NCBI GenBank assembly: GCA_037176725.1
Contig: JAZBRS010000013.1
Location: 7,753,001-7,817,000 of the forward strand
DNA: 64,000 nucleotides
Source: Posidonia oceanica
Taxonomy: Eukaryota; Streptophyta; Magnoliopsida; Alismatales; Posidoniaceae
Direction of reading: 5' to 3'
A program made the position numbers and the translations under genes. Under the pieces are notes generated by a model that made no database searches, was not told where the DNA came from, and saw only the letters and a list, made by a program, of their open reading frames with translations. Shown piece after piece: positions 59,191-64,000 of this stretch. Position 1 is the first letter of the stretch; the number at the start of each line of letters is the position of its first letter.

Positions 59191-60393
59191 ATGGGTTTCT
59201 CCACTCTTGTCACCCCGATGCATTGCTCCGAGACCCTGCCAGAGTGGATTAGCAAGCTCATTGAAGCCGACCGCGAGAAGCTACGCACATGGGGTATCCC
59301 ATCCAAGCTTCTGAGGGCGGCTGATGTTGAAGTGAGCCAGCATCTTTTGTGTGCCGTGGCAAGGTTCTAGAAACCAGCGTACCATGTTTTTCGCTTTGGC
59401 AGGACAGAGCTGACGCCCACGCTGGAGGAGGTACGCTGGATCTGCGGCTTCTCCAAAATCATGGGACCAACCGTCTTTGTGAGGCGCGACAGGTACATTG
59501 CAGTCCTAAGCCAACTATCTGGGCTCTCTACAGAAGGTTGCCAGCAAAGACTGATCTGCACTAGCGGGCTCACGCCCCTGCTCCGCCTAGCATACTTTGA
59601 TGAGGCTATGGAAAAGTGTGCTAAACTTGGAGACGAACTGTGGCTCTGGGGATTTGTCACCTGCTTTTTAGGCGAGCTAATTTTCATGCAAGGCCGGATG
59701 ATGGTTGCAATCGAGATTGCCAAGATTGCACTTGCAGTGGTGACTCGATAGATTGATCTGGCACCAGTCGTCCTCGCAGAGACCTACCGTGGACTGGACC
59801 GCGTCGCACACCACTGCCGCCACTTCCACGGTTGTGGAGCACTCGTGTAGATCTGGCTAGCTGCACACCTAGAGATGAATATTCTGTGCCCTCAGAGGCA
59901 CACCATCAAAGCATACTGCAGCAGCAGCCATGCAAGGACCATCAAGAGCATCCTAGAAGAGTACAAGAAGCTGTCCGAGCTGACGGATGATGCAGTAACT
60001 TGGCGTATCATCCCATCCGCAGCTGAGCCATTCACTGTCTTCTTTGGCGCCCGCGACATGCGACTCGTGGTGTTGCTAGGATTCACCGAGGGTGTGGAAT
60101 ACCACCCTATCCAGGTCATGCGGCAGTTTGGCTTTCGATAAGGCGCCTTTGTTGATAGCACAGTACCCAGGCTCCTGCCGACCTACCCTCTCAGTTCAGC
60201 CGCTGCCACAACAGAACTAGCTGATCTGATGCAGCACGAAGTGCAGTCAACGGACATCACGGCTGTAAAGGGCTCAGGATGCACTCTTGAGTACTTGACT
60301 GAGGTGCAGGGACTCTGGCCCATCAACGAGATCCCACCTGGCGCCCCCCAGTTCCCTGACTCCAGGAAATCAAAGAAGGCCCGGATCAACTAG
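59191..60393 (+). pseudogene. Element A extra ORF, plant-mobile-domain-like
   Basis: A single frame of 401 codons from ATG (MGFSTLVTPMHCSE) to TAG, with no frameshift but four in-frame stops: TAG codon 60, TAG codon 187, TAG codon 220 and TAA codon 317. B has Trp at 60 and Gln at 187, 220 and 317, so each is explained by C-to-T decay. Motifs: YHVFRFGRTELTPTLEEV, ICGFSKIMGPT, LWLWGFVTCFLGELIF, and WRIIPSAAEPFTVFFGARDM; basic end DSRKSKKARIN. Conservation with B along the whole length and the position after integrase mark it as a real gene of this family. The family assignment is as for the copy in B; its job is unknown. Confidence 0.8.
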
Positions 60394-60898
60394 GGCGTTT
60401 ATGCAGTTACTTGCTTGTTTAGCCTTTTGAATCATGCTATATCTCTTTCTGGCCTGGCATAGGCATGTAACCAGAGATTAATCAATGCAAAGTGTTTCAC
60501 GCCATCCGATTGTAATGCATGCCCCGCCTTTTGCATATTTGTTCCTGCCAAGATGCTACAGGAGGCACATCAAGCACTTCAGAGAGCCAGGAGCGGCAAC
60601 CAGGACTCTCAGCACAAGGGAACTGCAGCAAAGCCTCCCCCCGCAATCAACAAGCATTCCAGATCTGCAAACCCATGCCGTCAAAGTAAGCAAGCCGCCG
60701 CAAGCGCTTTCTCCCGGATCGCTCCGGGCTGGTATTCCTAACTACTCGTTTGGCAAACACATCAGTTTTGTCTGCATTCTTCGCTTTTTCGATACCAGGG
60801 ACTCTTTGGCTATCCCCTGGTATCATCCCTGATACTAGGGGTATCTTTTTTGTTGCCCTATGGTATCGCTCCCCATCTCCCTTTTCTTTGCTCTTTGC
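60394..60898 (+). other. Element A spacer after the extra ORF
   Basis: No gene. Contains GGTATCATCCCTGATACTAGG, an inverted repeat with words shared with B near 35600-35660. Confidence 0.5.
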
Positions 60899-62300
60899 GC
60901 GACTTCGCTCCGTGCGGACGAAGTCCCCCGCCTGCTTCCTCATGCGAGGACAAGCCTTTGCTCAACTCTGTGAGGACAGAGTCCTTTGCCTGTTTCCTCG
61001 TGCAAGGTCAGGCCCACTTGCTTCCTCGTGCGAGGACAAGCCCTAGCGCAGCTCTGTGCGGACGGAGTTTTTGCCTGTTTCCTCATGCGAGGATCAGGCC
61101 TGCTTGTTCCTCGGCCGAGGACAAGCCTATGCGTGCCCCGTTTGTTTCCTCGTGCGAGGACATGCCCCCCTGTGACTTCGCTCTGTGTGGATGAAGTCCC
61201 CTGCCTATTTCCTCGTGCGAGGTCAGGCCCGCTTGCTTCCTCGTGCGAGGACAAGCCCCCCTACGACTTCGCTCTGTGCGGACGAAGTCCCCCCTGTTTC
61301 CTCGTTCGAGGATCAGCCCTGCTTGCTTCCTCATGCGAGGACAAGCCCCCCTGCGACTTCACTCCATGCGGACGAAGTCCCCCGTATGTTTCCTCGTGCA
61401 AGGATCAGCCCCGCTTGCTTCCTCGTGCGAGGACAAGTCCCCTTACAACTTCGCATCGTGCGGACGAAGTCCCCTGCCTGTTTCCTCATGCGAGGTCAGG
61501 CCCGCTTGCTTCCTCGTGTGAGGACAAACCCCCCTGTGACTTCGCTCTGTGCGGACGAAGTCCCCCTGTTTCCTCATGCGAGGATCAGGCCCGCTTGTTT
61601 CCCCGGTCGGGGACAAGCCCCCTTCGGCAACTTCACTCTGTGCGGACGAAGTCCCCCGTCTGTTTCCTCGTGCGAGGATCAGCACCGCTTGTTTCCTCGT
61701 GCGAGGACAAGCCCACTTCGGCGACTTCGCTCCATGCAGACGAAGTCCCCTCCCTGTTTCCTCGTGCAAGGTCAGGCCCGCTTACTTCCTCGTGCGAGGA
61801 CGAGCCCCCTGGATTCCGTCCGCACAGAATCCCCCGCCTGCTTCCTCGTGTGAGAACAAGCCTTTTCCGGCTCCGTCCACACAGAGACCCTGCTTGCTTT
61901 CTCGTGCGAGGACAAGCCCCCTTCAGTGACTCTGTTTGGTGCATGGAGTCCCTTGCCTATTTCCTCGTGCGAGGACAGGCCGCGCTTGCTTCCTCATGCG
62001 AGGACAAGCCTTTACTCGGCTCCGTGGGCACGGAGTCCTTCCCTGTTTCCTCATGCGAGGATCAGCCCCCGCTTGCTTCCTCGTGCGAGGACAAGCCCCC
62101 TGGCGACTTCGCTCTGTGCGGACGAAGTCCCTCGCCTATTCCCTCGTGCGAGGTCAGGCCCCGCTTGTCCTCGGGCGAGGACAAGCCTTTGCTGACTCTG
62201 TTTAGTGCGAACGAAGTCCCTCGCCTGCTTCCTCGTACGAGGATAGGCCCGCTTGTTTCCTCATGCAAGGATCAGCCCTTGCGTGACTTCGCTCCAGGCT
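60899..62300. repeat. Element A 3'-UTR satellite of hairpin-forming units
   Basis: Units of about 90-95 bp, each with a TCCTCGTGCGAGGA palindrome (often twice) and an inverted repeat GACTTCG, loop, CGAAGTC. The latter recurs near 60899, 61171, 61263, 61352, 61446, 61537, 61627, 61722 and 62104. The long plus-strand open frame across it (60986-62302) is a by-product of the repeat. Confidence 0.92.
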
Positions 62301-62785
62301 GACGAAGCCCCGCTCGCCCCTCTTTCTCTTGTTTTTTGCTTGCTTTCCATTTCGGTAGGAGAAGATGCCCTTCTTCCCCCACACGTTCTTGGAACCCTGC
62401 CCCTTTTGCACGGCTCTGGCCGCTTACTTGCTTCCTCGGGCGAGGACAAGCTGCTTTATCTGCTCCCCTTTCGGGCTGGTAGCCTTAACTACTCGGACGA
62501 CAAGCCCGTCAATCTTGTCTAGCGCCACTTTTTGTGCAAGTTTAGACTAGCCGCCAACTTGCCGTCTTGCATTAGCATCACTCTGCAGTAGCACGTGTTG
62601 CATCAGCATTAGCATTAGCATTCGCATCGGCATTTGCATTTTTTTGCATTGCGGCAACGGGTCATGATTTTCGGTGCATCTGCCGAATAAGTGGCTTATG
62701 CCAACAGCAATTTGTGCTCCTGCCGGCGTCGGATAGGGTGTCTTGTCAATCCTGAGCAGCAGTCTCGCTACGCTTGACCTCGCTC
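62301..62785 (+). other. Element A 3' UTR tail
   Basis: No gene. A CATTAGCATT run at 62600-62640 is followed by sequence shared with B next to the PPT. Confidence 0.6.
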
Positions 62786-62798
62786 AGGGATGGGCATC
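62786..62798 (+). other. Element A polypurine tract
   Basis: AGGGATGGGCATC, directly before the TG of the 3' LTR. It matches the PPT of B except for one base. Confidence 0.83.
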
Positions 62799-64000
62799 TG
62801 TAGACATCCCATTCTAACAGCCTAAAAGATGGTGGTTTCTCCTGCAAGCTCCGTGGATCCTGGGACGGCCAATCTCACCTAAAAAACCTCCCTAAACCAT
62901 CACCAAGTTCCCACCTAAGCCTTAGTCCATTTAGCCAAGGCCCAAAGCCCAACTTAAGCCTTTTCCCTCTCAGGCTTGTTGGACGCAGGCATGGGCAACG
63001 TCCAACATTGGACGCACTCTGTGCCAGCGTCCAACGTGCCAAGAGTTGCAACGGCCACCGCCACCTCTGGCTCACCGCCTCCGTCCATCCCACCACCCAT
63101 GCCGCACTTACTAGCCATCCCCTCACCTCGCTACCACCACCCGCTAGCTACCAAGCCCACCTGCCCCCTGCCACGGCGTCCATTCCCCTGCCGGGGGGTC
63201 TTCCGCTCTCACGGCACCCACTGCCACTATCGCTCGCCTCCTGCCACTATCGTGACTTCGACCACCTCCGGATGAGCCGCACTTACTCCCTGACATGCCT
63301 CGTGGCCTCCCCACTCACACCATGCCCTGCCACACCCCTGCCAAAGTCTGCCACCGCCGTTGCCTTTTCCACCTAAACCCATCAAAACAGCAAACTTCAC
63401 CGCCCTCCAAACCTCACCACATGCATTTGCAAGGAAATTCGTTGCCTCCCAGACCTCGTGCAAACTCCCACGACCGCTCCCAAGCTTCCAGCAACCCTTC
63501 CCGTGCCTCCCTCACGTCGTAGGAGCTCGCCGGAGTTGCCGTCACCGCCTCCTTCCATGTGACCGGCCATCTGCAAACACAGCCTTCCGGCTGCATTCAG
63601 GTGCAATCTTCTACCCCCTAGCTAGCTTGTGCACGTAGTAATATGCTAGAGTAGTTTGCACGCACGCACACACACTTCCTTGGTTGGCCGAAAAAGCCTC
63701 GGCCGCAAGGAGGAGGACGTGGGTGGAGCAATCCACCCACCCATTTTTGGCACCGAGCATACCAACGTGCTCGTCGTCACTCCCTCTTGCTTCCTAGCAA
63801 GTTGGTTGGCGATTTTTGGCTGCCTTGGGCACTGACCTTAGCCGGGAACCTTCCCGACTTGTTGGATGCACTGCTTGGTGCGTCCAACGTTGGACGCGCC
63901 AAAGGGTGGCGTCCAACACCCCTGTATGCATGCTTGCTTATTTTCTTGCTTTGCTCCTATTTTGCTGTGGTTTAAATGCTTTCATCTGCGTGTTATTGTC
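62799..64000 (+). repeat. Element A 3' LTR, first 1202 bp
   Basis: Starts TGTAGACATCCCATTCTAAC and is collinear with 17553-18751. About 2 kb of it should lie beyond the window. The first two hairpin modules are present (62982-63040 and 63861-63920). Confidence 0.92.

Larger units (their letters stand above)
17553..64000 (+). mobile_element. Element A: Tat/Ogre-like Ty3/gypsy retrotransposon, interrupted by element B
   Basis: The 5' LTR is 17553-20767, the PBS is at 20769 (arginine-tRNA type), the internal region is 20768-62798 with element B at 28636-55832, and the 3' LTR starts at 62799 and leaves the window. Removing B and one ATTGC leaves an internal region of 14,829 bp, and about 21.3 kb in total if the LTRs are equal in length. 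Gene order gag, PR, linker, RT, RH, second RH, INT, extra ORF is that of the Tat lineage. By eye, the first 310 bp of the two LTRs differ at about 24 sites, nearly all transitions, so it is older than B. Every gene has stops. Confidence 0.9.

Noticed and set aside
60986..62302. 438-codon plus-strand open frame
   Set aside because: It runs through a tandem repeat that lacks stops in that frame; its product is only repeat units and no counterpart exists in B.

Overview
The window is angiosperm nuclear DNA. One ordinary host gene lies at the left edge: spliced, five exons visible, minus strand, a chloroplast/cytosol-type biotin protein ligase (HCS1). Almost everything to its right is transposable-element DNA. 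Nothing bacterial, viral or organellar was seen. The species cannot be told from the sequence.

Layout. (1) 410-3983, HCS1 on the minus strand, with its 3' exon(s) beyond base 1. (2) 4325-14898, a 10.6-kb Mutator-like element (MULE) set between two (TA)n tracts. It carries two convergent genes: an 11-exon gene with a C-terminal Ulp1/C48 cysteine protease (plus strand) and a FAR1-type transposase with MULE catalytic core, SWIM finger and zinc knuckle (minus strand). Both have in-frame stops. (3) About 15060-15400, a minisatellite, then 15810-17552, a decayed BED-finger hAT transposase gene. (4) From 17553 to the end of the window, a nest of LTR retrotransposons.

The nest reads like Russian dolls. 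Element A (Ty3/gypsy, Tat/Ogre-like, plus strand, LTR about 3.2 kb, about 21.3 kb when element B is subtracted) starts at 17553. It is inserted in the part of the hAT gene that encodes the dimerisation domain, and its 3' LTR runs off the right edge. Element B (28636-55832, same lineage, minus strand, LTRs 5.4-5.5 kb, target duplication ATTGC) is inserted in the RNase H coding part of A, and A resumes in frame after it. A solo LTR (47308-48718, target duplication GCTGC) is inserted in the leader of B. A and B share the order leader, gag, protease with DNGS active site, long linker, RT, RNase H, second (archaeal-type) RNase H, integrase, spacer, an extra plant-mobile-domain-like ORF, a tandem-repeat 3' UTR, and a polypurine tract. 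Both are dead copies: stops are mostly TAG at sites where the other copy has CAG or TGG, and there are several one-base frameshifts.

The most interesting structure is not a gene. The 3'-UTR tandem repeats of A and of B have unrelated sequences, yet both consist of short hairpins whose two arms change together between repeat units. The same kind of co-varying hairpin occurs in seven modules in the LTR of A, and in a cluster in the unrelated solo LTR. In addition, three nonsense codons in pol are shared by A and B.
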